Source: Fulvia fulva (lineage: Eukaryota > Ascomycota > Dothideomycetes > Mycosphaerellales > Mycosphaerellaceae). From it: DNA of 64,000 nt. The position numbers and the translations under genes are program-made. Shown in pieces: positions 1 to 11,605 of the stretch. Each line of letters begins with the position of its first letter. The first letter of the stretch is position 1. Below the pieces are notes generated by a model. That model saw nothing but the letters and a program-made list of their open reading frames with translations, had not been told where the DNA came from and searched no databases. The stretch is taken from positions 3,782,001-3,846,000 of the forward strand of contig NC_063018.1 in the NCBI RefSeq assembly GCF_020509005.1, read 5' to 3'.

Positions 1-1071
1 ATAGCGGAGTTTGCTTTGAATAACATAAAAAGCACTGCCGGCGTGTTACCGTTCTTCGTAACCTTAGGAAGAAACCTAAGAATAGAAGTTCTTAGTAGAC
101 CTACCCGTACGGACGTACTACTAGCTACGTAGAAAATTAGCTAATAAGATATAGACGCTTTCGCAACTTATATAAGCCGTGTATACACACATTGTATTAA
201 CTAGCTTAAGTATATATAAGTATAGCTTAAAGCCGACTATTAGAAATATAGCCGGAGACCTACGCGGTCTTATAAGGTAGGAGACAAGGTTTAGCTCAAT
301 TTACGCAATATTCGTACTAAACGACTAGCGAAGAAGCTTGATTATAAGAACGTAGGCCCCTTCACAATCATAAAGAAAGTAGTAACCGATGTCTACGAAC
401 TCGACCTACCTACGAGCATAAGAATATACTACGTATTCTATACCGACCTACTACGACTATCCGCCGAAGACCCGTTCCCTTTATAGACGTACGAACCTAC
501 GCTTACCGAAGTCGATAGCGAAGTTGAGGAATAGCACGATGCCGTAGTAGTAGTAGACAGTCGCTAGACTAGAAAAGCAAAGAAGAGTATTAGCTATACT
601 ATTAAATAGGTAGATAGGTTATCTACTAAAGAACCTTATATCAACTTGAAAGGCACTATAGACGAACTTGTAGTAGACTACTATTACAAGAACCCTCGCG
701 CTCTAGGACCTCTACGCGGATAGTAAGCACTAGAGCCTAATATAACTAAGCTAATAGACTCGGCGGACAGTACTAGCGATACTAATAACGACGCGACCGT
801 TACCGCCGACGCTAAGCACTAGTCACGATATAACCTAAGGCGTGCTAAGGCATAATAAACAGTCACTTCGTTTCTACGATCTGCGCCTAGGACTCGCTAC
901 CGCTAGTAACGTCGCTTTGCTCGTAGCTTAGGCTTGTCTATAGTCGTATCTTTATATATACCGGAGTTTTAGATTATAGAGTTAGATAGATATACCCTAT
1001 AGAGCGTTACTTATTTTGAATTGATAGATACCGCCTCGTAGGCGCTTAAGGCGATTTAAGAAGGGGAGTAG
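1..1071 (+). mobile_element. Ty3/gypsy retrotransposon 3' remnant, RIP-degraded
   Basis: Conceptual translation across many stop codons reads as the C-terminal end of a Ty3/gypsy polyprotein. An integrase segment (AEFALNN near position 5) is followed by the GDKV-type strand near 280 and a chromodomain-like stretch near 600-720, where TAG sits at positions expected to be Trp or Gln. CpA and TpG dinucleotides are very rare while TpA and CpG are common, which is the RIP signature. A purine-rich tract (about 1058-1071) precedes TATTACGG, a plausible polypurine tract and start of a RIPped 3' LTR. Everything upstream (gag, RT, RNase H) lies outside the window. The element cannot be coding. Confidence 0.75.
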
Positions 1072-1190
1072 TATTACGGTATAGCCCTACGGCCTACGGC
1101 CTACGGGTCACGTGACTTCGTGAATATAACGTAACGCCTCGGCTCGGCGAACGTCGCGCTTATCTTCGATACGCGCCTTAGCTAGAACTT
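1072..1190 (+). repeat. Possible start of the gypsy 3' LTR
   Basis: The segment begins directly after a polypurine-like tract with TATTACGG (TGTTACGG if RIP is undone). It carries a repeated CCTACGG motif and a GTCACGTGAC palindrome, an arrangement common in fungal LTRs. No second LTR is in the window, so neither the 3' boundary nor the identity can be proved. The LTR seems to be cut short by the next, oppositely oriented fragment. Confidence 0.35.
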
Positions 1191-1830
1191 CTCTTCTCCG
1201 TAGAACTTATTCGATTACTTAGCTACGATACCCTTTTACCTACCGAGAGTAGCCTAGACCCGTAATAATAGGAGACTTTCGCTATACTCCCGATCTTTAG
1301 TATCTACTCCTTATTTATTTCGAGGGCCTTCTTATCCTATACGTATACTATAAACAGCTTGACCCCTTTATTATCTACCCTTACTCCTACTATTCCCTTT
1401 ACTCCGATCTTCTCGACTATCTCCCTCCCGGTCATCTTTCCTATCTCTTCCTTCTCTTTCTAGTCCGTAATATAGACTCGTAGTACTATGCTCTAAGGGG
1501 GTGTAGGTTGGCTCGCGATTGTTGCCTAGGTCGTTAGGCCCTAGGTCTATCTCGGGTCTCTTTAAGGGTTGTTTCTTACGTTTCGTATTACTACCTCGAT
1601 TGCTATATTTATCGTAGTGCTTGTTTGTCGTTTGAGCGCCTTTAGTCCCCCGAGCAGTTCGCTTATTACTCCTTTTAGTACTCTCTCCGGAAACCTCCCT
1701 TCTTCTACCGCTACTATCTCTTCCGCCTTCTTATAGAGCGTCCTCTACTCGTCTCCCCCTTACTCTCGGTCGTCTACTGCCGTCGTCGTCGCCGTTTTTA
1801 TCCCCTTTTAGGCCCTCTTTTATAGGCTAT
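1190..1830 (-). mobile_element. Possible LINE gag-like remnant, RIP-degraded
   Basis: Read on the minus strand, one frame stays protein-like over about 600 bp apart from TAG codons that look like former Trp or Gln. It contains an acidic helical part (EGRFPERVLKGVISELL), then MTGREIVEKI and a segment reminiscent of the ORF1/gag of fungal Tad-type LINE elements. The similarity is weak and was judged by eye. No reverse transcriptase accompanies it. It may instead be part of the neighbouring LTR. Confidence 0.3.
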
Positions 1831-1836
1831 TAGTAA

Positions 1837-3560
1837 ATGATAGGTGACTTAGGTAGTATGACTCGATATTTCGGCTATATTACTAACCTCTACGCGAAGT
1901 CGCTACTACTAGGAGAGTTATCTAATCGGGACCTAAAGGAGCTAGAACTAAAGACGGAGGAGGGCGTATTCGCGGTAGTAGAGGCGTTCTAGTATACTCG
2001 TAGTGCTATTAGTAAGCTATATAATGTAATAAAGTAGATAAGGGCTTTAATATAGAGGTTAGACGAGTTTAGAGAGGTAGTAGGAGGTAAAGGGTTAGAG
2101 GAATTTAATAACCTTAAGGCGAGTAAGGAATGCCTAGGATAGCGTACGTAACGGCGCTAGTACTTATCTAAGCCTATCTATTAGCTCGGGAGCTTCCCGT
2201 TAATATACCGAACAAAAGCCGTTATCGTTATTCTCCTACCTATTCACCTCTTTTACTAACTTATTATCCTATAGCTTATTTAAGACAACTCTACGCGCTA
2301 GAACAGCTTCTATTATATAATCGGACGTGCTATCACTATTAAGGAACGTATTAACACCTTCTACTTCTAAAACAGGGACGATCCTACTATTAAAAACAAT
2401 ACGCCCTCGACTACTAACTAGTATCAACTCGATAGGCTATATAACACGCTATAGGTCTTCGAGATTACGACTATAGACACCTAGGGCGAGCAGAAACACC
2501 TCTTCGACTAGTATCCGACTCTCTACTTTATACTTAATACCCTTAACGCCTATAATACCGAGTATAAGTAGGAAACCGAGAAAGACGATTCCTTCGATTA
2601 TCTCTCGAAATGCTACGAAGCCTCGTAGTAGAAGGTCGAGAAGTACTTCTAAGCCGTAGACGATATACCTATCTACTACGCCGTAGTAATACTAAACCCT
2701 ATATTGAAACACGCGTAGTTTAAAGACCTCTAGAGCGCCGGTACAAAAGATTAGTAGTCTTAGATTAAGAGTACGAAAGTATAGGCGATAGATATCTAGG
2801 AGACGTTCTATAAACCCGCTAGCTAGATTAATACCTCTACGGATACCGTAATACCTCTAAAGAAGCGGAAGGGGAAGAAGAAGTAGTTATAATCGCAATC
2901 GTAAGCTATAGAGACTTAAACATAGCCTATTATTAAGGCCGATAGCGAGGACGATCTTTAAGCTAATCTGTCGAAGTTTAAGCGCCGTAAGATTGCGGAC
3001 TTTATTAAATAGGTACGAGTTACGTAGTAGTAGAAGACGGCGGATTATACGAAAGACGAAGAAGGACCTAATAGGATAGCGTGTATCTATATATAGTATC
3101 GCTAGTATTAGTATAGGTGTTTTAGGAGGGACAGCTATACTTAGGACTTGACTAGTAAGCCCTGATTACTAATCCCCCTAAGTACCTAATGTTAACCCTA
3201 TGACCTATATATTCTTAACAGACTTATTTATACTAATACTAAGGGTTAACTTATTCGAGCGCTACCTATTACAAGCTTATAAGCCTGATCTACACGCCGG
3301 CAAGTCACTAAATAAGATTAAGGACTAGAAGATAGCCCTATACGACGTGCTTAGATACTAGTACGTACGCCGAGATATAGAGCCTAAGCTAGTACGATTT
3401 GCCTTCGATACACTAGTACTACCGCTTATAAGCGATACTCTAGAGCGTAGCTTTAGTACTAGCCGTAATATGATATACTATCGAAGATCATAGCTCGAAG
3501 ACCTCGTTATAGAGGCCTATAGTTACCTCCGTAACTAGTACGGACCTCTAGGTAAAGGCG
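1837..3560 (+). pseudogene. hAT-family transposase, C-terminal two thirds, RIP-degraded
   Basis: Ignoring stops, the plus strand reads through recognisable hAT transposase blocks in order. A Cys-Phe-Gly-His-type motif (now RYFGYITNLYAKSLLLG) lies near 1885, then a segment ending in EKYF. The DDIPIYYAVVILNP block near 2660 corresponds to the family's 'TPVYIAALVLHP' region. The C-terminal dimerisation region near 3400-3520 includes LVLPLISDTLERSF. Dozens of TAG/TAA codons replace Gln and Trp, and CpA/TpG are depleted, so RIP inactivated it. The N-terminal BED zinc finger and both terminal inverted repeats were not found. About 180 bp between this and the copia element (3561-3740) hold nothing recognisable. 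Confidence 0.75.
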
Positions 3561-3795
3561 AAGATGTGGACAGTAAGGAGACGATAGTTACGGACTACAA
3601 CACTAACTTTAACAAGCGGACGATTCAGCAATAGTAGGAGGTATTAGAGAATGAGGTGAATGAAGAGGTATAGGCAGGACCGAGTAATAGTAACAACACC
3701 TTGTAAACTATATCCACCTTTCTATTTAGGAAGGAGGTAACCACTGGTATGCTAATGGTGAGCCTAATATTCAGTTGGTTATTGGTTAGTAAGGC

Positions 3796-6700
3796 TCAAA
3801 ATTTACCGGTAACTATACTAGTACGCTCACTGGGCCTTTCTATGTCAGAGTCGTCTCTAGTCGGATCGGTAATTCTATCTCTTTTGTTTCTTTTCTTTGA
3901 TCTTTTAGTTACCCCTGCTAGTGGGTCTTCTGCTAACATTATTTCGAACAAAGATTCTTTGCCTTTCCTACGCCTTACCGTCACGCCTTGTCGTTCTAGA
4001 GCTTCGATGCCGAACGGATCTGAGTCGTCCCTTAGTTCATCTAGCGTATCTGCGGGTGTGCCGCGGCTTAGATATCCGGGATCTGCAATTTCCTGAACTT
4101 CTCGCCCTGAGGGCGTGTCTGGTTCATCTATTCCTTCAATTCTTTCGCCTTTTGTTACTAGTGGGGACTCAACATATTCTCCGAATTCTTCGTCCTCGCC
4201 TTTTTCTCCTTTCCTTAGTGGTAAGTCAACGAATTCTCCGAATTCTTCCTCTTCTTGGTTGTGTTTTTCATCTATAAATTCTTCATCAGTGTCACAGTTT
4301 TCTTCTTGATCATTTTGGTTCGAGTCTAAGTCATGGCTTTTTTTACTTACTCCCCCTGAGTCGGACTCGTCATAGTCCTGCTAATTACTGTCTTCATTAA
4401 TTGCGTTGTTGTTAAGTAGTAGATCGTCGATGTCGCTGTCTAGACCGGAGTCGGAGTCGAGGTGTTCATCGTTATCAACGTTGATGCGAGCCTGCATTTT
4501 CTTACGGATCTCCTGCTGCTGGGTTTCCCCTTTACGCCTTTCCTGTCCTTGGACTTTATGGACTTTCATGTGACCGTTTTGTCCATAGTAGGAGCAGCGT
4601 GCTGCTCTACGTCTCTTCGAGCAGTTGTTACATAGGAATTCGCCGTTGCAGGGCTGACCTTTGAAGTTTGCTTTTGTCTTTATGCACTGGTAGCACTATG
4701 GCGTCTCGTCTGTGTTGTCGTATTAGCTAGTTTCGTCCTGCCACTTGCTCGAGTCTGGTTAGTGCCAGTGGCTTTCCACTTCGCTGACCTCGTAGATGCA
4801 CATGCCCCCACGTTTGATGCACCGTTGACATGGTCTTCCGCCGTTATAGGAGCGTTTCTTGTTCGTCTTCAGGTTCGAACAGTGGAGATTCTGCACGGTC
4901 TTGTTCGTGAACTGGTCTATTCAGTCCTCCGCTCATTTCATGTCGTGGGTTGTGTTGTGGCGAGTTACCGGGAGATCCGTCTTTAATCAGATCTTCCATT
5001 CTTCCGTCCTCGTCCCTATTATCGCGTATGGCGCTATTGTCGTTGTTATCTTTATGGTCGTCGTCTGCGTCTAGGTTATCATCTTCTGTATCCGAGTCCG
5101 ATGATTCGCTAGAAGAGTCTTCTTCTAATTCAGGCCTTTCCGCTTCTTCCTCTTCGTTAGGAAGTCGGACTTCTCGTGATAGATCATTATGTGGATCATC
5201 CAACCCTTCGCCGTCGTCTATGCGAGCGACTGAAATTCTTTTAACTTCGTCCTTATCTGGGTTGTAGATGCGGTATATAGATTCGCTCTCACATCTGACA
5301 AAATAGCCTAGCTATCCTCGTGGAGTTACGAGTTTGCTTTTCCCCTTTCGCTCAGGGTCTTCGTGTTGTATAGTGACATAAGTTCTGCTACCCTAGATCC
5401 GCTCTCGTGAGAGATTAGGTCGTTGTCCCGTAAGTGTCTCGAAGGGGGTCTTCTTATTTTTGAGCGCGCGGGTTGGTGCCCGGTTTTTGAGCCATACAGA
5501 ATGTATCCACGCTTCTAGCCACAGCTTTTCAGGTGCAGTACTGTTCCTTAGCATTTCTTCTATCCTACCTTCGATAATTCGTTCTATTCTTTTAGGTAGA
5601 ATATGCTCGTATATTATAGCAGCTGTTCGTTCTCTTTCCGTCCGGAACTGTCTTTCGGATACTCCGTTCTAGTACTATAAGTATGCTGCGGTGTATTCGA
5701 TGCTGATTCCTTATAGAGCGCACCAAGCTTGGATTTCGTTATGGATGAATTCATTGTCAGTTCGAACTCTTCGGACCTTAATATCGTGTGTTCGTTCGAT
5801 TTGTCGTATAAGGTCGATAACTAGCGTTTTGACTTCGCCCCGTCGTGAGTATGGTTTTGCCTAGGTGTATCGTGTAGCATTATTAGTAGCAGCAATAGAG
5901 TTCCTAATATCTCGCTTCTTCCTATAGAGCCCCTTTACTGAATATGGGCCCCAGGAGTCTAGGTGAATTAGATCTCCTGGTTTCTTGTACCTGCGTGTAG
6001 CTGGGTCTCGAGGAATTTTAACGATTGCTCTCGTTGTTGCACAGACTGGACATATAGTTCCTAGTTTCTCGCGTACTTGTTGGTTAGTGAGGTTTATGCC
6101 TTCGCTTACCTTCAGAAGTCGTCGCATGTTCTCTACGCCTAGGTGTCCTAGCCGTCTGTGCCACATCTAAACTGGATCACGGAAATCTATCGTGCTGATT
6201 ACCATTAGTGGTCTTACTCCCCCTAGTACTGTAATCTCGATGGCTCTCGAGCAATTGTGGCGATTCTGCGTTTTGCGTGGGGTTTCTTTTACTCCCCCTG
6301 GACGCGCAACTTCTGGGAGTTGCGTGGTCATCTGTATCTCTGGTCTGTCGTTGAGTGGATTGCACTCTACGACGTACAGTCCGTCTCGTTCGATGGCCTG
6401 GCCAACGACTGTTCCATTGGAGTCTGCGATATTGACTCGCCCGTCTGTCCATGTGCCCCGTAAGTTCCCGACTTTTCCCAGTTGGGACATGGATATAATG
6501 TTGCATCTCAACTTAGGTGAGTATGCTACTCTAGTCAGTAATATTTCGATTGGTTCTCTACTTGGAGTCCATGTCGTGAATGCGATTGTTCCTCCTCCTT
6601 TGATATGGAGTGCTTTGTTTTCGCCGGCATTGGCGATGTCTACTTCAAATTCGTGATAGTCAACGAACCACTTCAAGTCTTTAACACCGTGAGTGTTTGC

Positions 6701-8071
6701 GCTAGAGTCAAGAATCCATTTGTCGCGATTAGCAGTACGAGAGTTAGATATAAGCATGGTACACCGAGATGGAGGGCGATTTTCTTTATCGCTCTCGCCG
6801 CCATCTGGTTGTTCAAAATCAACGCGCCCCTTGTCCTCAACGCTCCCCCTTAAGCATTTGTTTTTCTTATTCTGGTTGCTGTTAGCTTGAGGTTGATTGG
6901 GGAGCGCGGGGGACTTACTTCGAGTCTGTGAAATTTTAGCGTTGAGCTTTCGGTCGAACTCATCGGCGTTGGCTGTAGTCATGGATATGATGCGTCTCGT
7001 GGTACCAGTGCTGGTCTTGGATACTTCGGCTCTTTTCGATGGGGTGAACCGTTGATATATTCGGGCAGCGTATTCCTCTGCAGACAACTTCAATTCTGGG
7101 TGGGCTTGCCAGCATCTCTCCGTCGTATGTCCCTTTTTTCCGCAGGTGTCGCAGCTTCGTTGAGGAGCCGAGAAGGCGTTGATGCTCTTTTTGGCCCTTT
7201 TGCGAGACTGTAGGTCGGATTCGAAGGTAAGGAGGCGGTGCGTGACCGTTTGTAGGTCAAGGTTTTGTCCCAGTTAGTGTGTTGTGTCCTTGAAGAAATG
7301 GTATTGGTCCACGAAGGCTTCGTATTCCCCGGATAATCCTCGGATTAGTTTGTCGATCACCATATCGTCGTCGCAGGTGCCCCTAGCTTCTTGGATATCA
7401 AGGCGTGCGTTTTCTACATCGTTAATGTAGGTTTGCATTGTGCGGGAGTTTGAGATGCTCAGTCGTTCGAAGGTAGCTCGTACGAGTTCTCTCGCGCGTA
7501 CTGGCGTGAGCGAGTATTGTATTCTAATCCATTGGAAGGCAACATAGGGGTCTGTGAAGCCGAGGAGTCTTCCTCGAATAGACGAGTCAACCTAGTATAC
7601 GAGAAGTGCTATTGCTAGTTCTATCCGTTTGGTGAACTTTTCATAGAGTTCTAGATCGAACTTCTACATAGCGAGACGGAAGCTGGCGTTGTCTGGTTTG
7701 GCGGCGTCCCTGCTGCCTTCGGCCTGGGTGCTTCCGTTGAGTATATTATCGGGAAGTACTGAGGAACGAGTCTTAGAGGTTCTTTCCTTTTTGATCTTCT
7801 TGACGACTTCGGATTCTTCTGCGGCTTTGGAGCCTCCGACATTGTTAGGTGCAGCTGTAGATGTCGGTGTTCCGAAGCCGTAGTTAATAGGGTCTAGCTT
7901 TTCTGCGATTTCGGCCCCTCCTGAGAAGTAGCTCCAGAGTCCTTTGGCTTGGGCTACGACTTGGAAATTGCGAAGCCACCGAAGCATGTTCGACGGTCCT
8001 CGCAGTACCTAGAGGTTGACTCCAGTACTGTTAGTGAGGGCGCTCGGGTTAGTGTTATCGGTGGTAGTCAT
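3796..8071 (-). pseudogene. Copia gag-protease-integrase polyprotein, broken
   Basis: The frame starts at an ATG at 8071 (MTTTDNTN) and meets a stop within about 20 codons. It then continues as gag (MLRWLRNFQVVAQAKGLW), a CCHC zinc knuckle near 7135 (CDTCGKKGHTTERCW), and the retroviral-type protease with DSSAN where copia normally has DSGAN, so the active-site glycine is lost. A GAG-pre-integrase HxxxH region follows (MWHRRLGHLG near 6165). The integrase still shows its three acidic positions: LDSWGP near 5970, RTDNEF near 5755 and NGVSERQ near 5650. An acidic, Ser-rich linker runs from about 5200 to 3800, where RT should follow but does not. Stops, often TAG or TAA, interrupt it throughout. 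Confidence 0.85.
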
Positions 8072-8148
8072 AGTAAAGAGTGGTGAAGGTTCAACGAGGG
8101 TCGAAGGTTGTCTAAGCGCTTGCGGTTAGAGCTCCCGGGCTCATAACC

Positions 8149-8348
8149 TGTTGAATCTTGGAAGGGTGATTCTATTAAGTCCTGTAAGAGGACACTACTT
8201 ATATAATCGTTGATTACAAATTGATTGAAAATAGTTAGGACCTCAAGCAAAGGCCCAACTAATTGAGCCCCTATCTGGGTCTGCCTCCGGCAGCCCCGAG
8301 CGCCACCTAATCTCGGTGCCTGAGGCTCCTCAAAGGATCCTTTCAACA
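8149..8348 (-). repeat. Copia LTR (200 bp), 5' LTR of the minus-strand element
   Basis: The segment is bounded by a perfect 7-bp terminal inverted repeat, TGTTGAA at 8149-8155 and TTCAACA at 8342-8348, giving the canonical TG...CA ends of an LTR. A PBS-like sequence abuts its inner side. A partner LTR is absent from the window because the element is truncated at its 3' side, so the boundaries rest on the inverted repeat and position alone. Confidence 0.65.
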
Positions 8349-8839
8349 CCGTTCGAGGAGAGATAAGGATGGGTGATGCATCGAGACACAACAAAGCATA
8401 CTGCCTTTTGGGGATGTTCAATACTTAGATGCCGCTTGTGCACGGTGAAGAACGGGATTCGTTTAAGCGCTTCTTGAGGGCAGGAGAGGGGAAGGAGGGG
8501 GATACAGAAGCGGGTGTACGACATATACCATCTCCAGTACGACCGTCGACTAAGCGAATTTCACGTGCTGCATTAGTCGGCGCTTCGACCACTTTTGGCC
8601 ACTCGCCCGTCCCAAGAGTGCATGATCGACGACATCGCGTATTGTCGTCCTTGTCGTGTGGGTGAAACTGTAGAGCAATATAGCCGGGACATGTTCATGA
8701 AAGACACTGTCACATGTACAGTGTTGCTACAAATCTTCCGGATGTGTATAAGAGGTGGTAGGTACCTATATGCGATGGGAATGTACCTGACTTCCCTCAA
8801 CGCTGCCTCTATCATAGTCCATTCTGAAAATTTGCAATT
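8349..8839. other. Intergenic, upstream of the xylanase
   Basis: About 490 bp between the transposon LTR and the xylanase start. Only short unconvincing ORFs are present. It must contain the xylanase promoter; no clear regulatory motif was assigned. Confidence 0.5.
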
Positions 8840-9588
<749 letters not shown>

Positions 9589-9685
9589 TGGGGGTGTTGG
9601 TGTGTTTAGTGTCGATGTAGTCTGAGTATGATGGAGTATATGTAGTACTATCGTCTTTGGTGCAATGGGGAGAGGGCTGTGGTGT

Positions 9686-11071
9686 TCAGGGCAGCCAGTC
9701 ACCTCGTAGCATGCTCTGAGCGTTCGCTGGTAAGAGTGCAGGTGGCCAAATCTTCCAGTATCCCAGCTCGATGAAGGGATCGTGTAGGAAGGTTAGAGCC
9801 AGACACATGAATAGCACAACCCAGCAGAGCCGCATTACCCTCACAGCCAAGTACCGGAATAAATTCGCTGCAGACCCAGACAATCTCCGCAGCATAGGCT
9901 CAACCAGCGTAGCCTCAGCCAGAATCCCAACAGGTTGAATCCAAAAGAACGCCGCAAATCTCAGCCTCAATTCCCAAGGCTGATACAACTCTGCCCACCG
10001 CAGCTCAGCAGGGACTAGCCCAGCATGCGTGAGCCCACTGAGTAAGAATGCACTGCAGCAAATCATGGCATATCTCGGCAGTCCATTCTTGCACAGGTGA
10101 AGCTTGGCTGAAAGCCATCGCCCCGGTTCAGACACAGCATGTCGCATTTGCTGATGCCACCACTTGCCCCAAAGGCCACGAAGACCATGGTCCAGAACGG
10201 CAGAGAAGGGCCCCAAGTGGGGTTGAGGCCAGTTGTGAGGGGACCAGTGTGCTGTTGAACCGGAAGGGGCCAGGAAAGTGAGAATCACTGGAAGGAGGAA
10301 GGGCGGGAGAAACAGGAGGATCATGAGGGAGTAGAGGTAGAGGCCGAGGGTCAGTGGGCGCAGGAGTTGCCTTGGAAGAGAGTGTTGTAGGATTGCCACG
10401 ATCGTTGGTGTGTTGTTGTCTGCGGCCACGAGTGGCATGTCTAGGAATTGTCCGGCGGCTGAGAAGAACAGATCGTTGGCTTTTAGCTGCAGTGCTAGAG
10501 GCATTGTGATCGCCAAAGCTGGAAGTAGAACGACCAGGATCGATCGGATGAAAGTCCAACGTGACTGCGTGATGTAGGGAGACAGGACCTTGGCATCGTG
10601 TGAGGCTTCGCCCGTCTTCCAACTCGTTAATGGTCGTTCTTGAGTTAGGGGTAGCACCCACTGAAGCCTGCTCAAGAAGTCCTTTGGATATCCTTGCTCC
10701 TTGATTTCCGGGAATCGATTCTTCGGCTTAGCGATTCTTCCGTCCTTGTGATCAACTTCACCGCCGCCAGCTTCAACGATTCTTCTGAAGTCTTTCCGTG
10801 GGTCTCGGAATACCAAGAAGAATAGTGTCCACCACAACGTATCCACGCTCACAACGTCCAGAGACCCCATCATCAGCCAGGCATGTATTGTGCTCGCAAT
10901 GCTGACAGGCACAATGAGTGCTGCCAGGAGATTATGGGAGAGCACCTCTTGAGGTACTGACAGACCTGTGATCAATAATATCAGTGGCAAGAAGTACGTG
11001 ATGCTCTGTGGGCCAGGCACGATGGTCGTGACCAGCTCAAGGTAGGCATATTGGAGGTGAGCGAGTGCCAT
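9686..11071 (-). CDS. Membrane-bound O-acyltransferase, wax-synthase-like domain
   Basis: Single-exon model of 461 aa. The open frame extends to 11134 only through a TTG codon, so the first in-frame ATG (MALAHLQYAY) is taken as the start. The protein has about eight hydrophobic segments. The signature GLRGLWGKWWHQQMRH near residue 310 is the W-x-x-W-W-H-Q block of the fungal wax synthase-like MBOAT group, and a conserved His lies in SGLTHAG. Members move acyl or acetyl groups to alcohol acceptors, often in secondary metabolism (TRI7-like proteins, for example). No polyketide or terpene synthase is nearby, so the substrate is unknown. It is transcribed divergently from the M28 gene with about 535 bp between the starts. 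Confidence 0.85.
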   Translation of the reverse strand: MALAHLQYAYLELVTTIVPGPQSITYFLPLILLITGLSVPQEVLSHNLLAALIVPVSIASTIHAWLMMGSLDVVSVDTLWWTLFFLVFRDPRKDFRRIVEAGGGEVDHKDGRIAKPKNRFPEIKEQGYPKDFLSRLQWVLPLTQERPLTSWKTGEASHDAKVLSPYITQSRWTFIRSILVVLLPALAITMPLALQLKANDLFFSAAGQFLDMPLVAADNNTPTIVAILQHSLPRQLLRPLTLGLYLYSLMILLFLPPFLLPVILTFLAPSGSTAHWSPHNWPQPHLGPFSAVLDHGLRGLWGKWWHQQMRHAVSEPGRWLSAKLHLCKNGLPRYAMICCSAFLLSGLTHAGLVPAELRWAELYQPWELRLRFAAFFWIQPVGILAEATLVEPMLRRLSGSAANLFRYLAVRVMRLCWVVLFMCLALTFLHDPFIELGYWKIWPPALLPANAQSMLRGDWLP

Positions 11072-11605
11072 TGATGTTATGGCTGTGGTCAAAGAGGTGT
11101 TTGACAGGCATACCACCAGCTGGTAGTCGTTCAATGATCGTCATAGATGCAGTAGGTCTCTTTAGACTTTGCCTCCATGACCAGGAAGCCTGACTGCCCA
11201 CGTGTGACATGCGCTAGCCATCACGGGCGACATCTGAGTGAATGGTAGCACTTTGGTGCTGGCAACAAGCTCGACATGTGATATGTTCAGAGTTATTGTG
11301 GAAGAAGGGACATTCTTCCACGTGTAAATTGAGTTGAAAGACGCGCCAGGGGATCGCGTGCCGAGGCTCCGCTGCCGAGATCCTAGCGCGACCTACCTCC
11401 TACTGTACGAGTCCACGTAAGACGGGGTGCAGTTGTGTCGATGAACATTGGCAGGAGACATCACGGAGCGCAGTCATCCGACCATAGTGGGAGCACGACC
11501 ACTTGGACACGACACACGACACACGACACAACGAGATGCATACATAGCACATACCAATCAAACGACACACCACAGCCATCGGGCCACGAGCCCTAGTCCG
11601 CCACG
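11072..11605. promoter_or_regulatory. Divergent intergenic region, MBOAT / M28 genes
   Basis: About 530 bp between two divergent starts must carry both promoters. It includes a short tandem CACGACA run near 11505-11532. No TATA box was assigned with confidence. Confidence 0.45.

Larger units (their letters stand above)
3740..8348 (-). mobile_element. Truncated Ty1/copia retrotransposon with one LTR
   Basis: Reading right to left, the element has an LTR (8149-8348), a primer-binding-site-like stretch directly inside it (GGTTATGAGCCCGGGAGC, read on the minus strand), then gag, protease and integrase. It ends near 3740, before any reverse transcriptase or RNase H appears and without a second LTR. 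Unlike the DNA to its left, it keeps abundant CpA and TpG, so it was little touched by RIP, yet scattered stops break the polyprotein. It is non-autonomous and probably dead. The left break point coincides with a sharp change in dinucleotide composition. Confidence 0.85.

Noticed and set aside
1072..1472. A 401-bp LTR bounded by TATTACGG and CCGTAATA
   Set aside because: The right half overlaps a protein-like minus-strand frame continuing to about 1830, so the inverted pair may be chance. Only the left part is kept as a possible LTR start.
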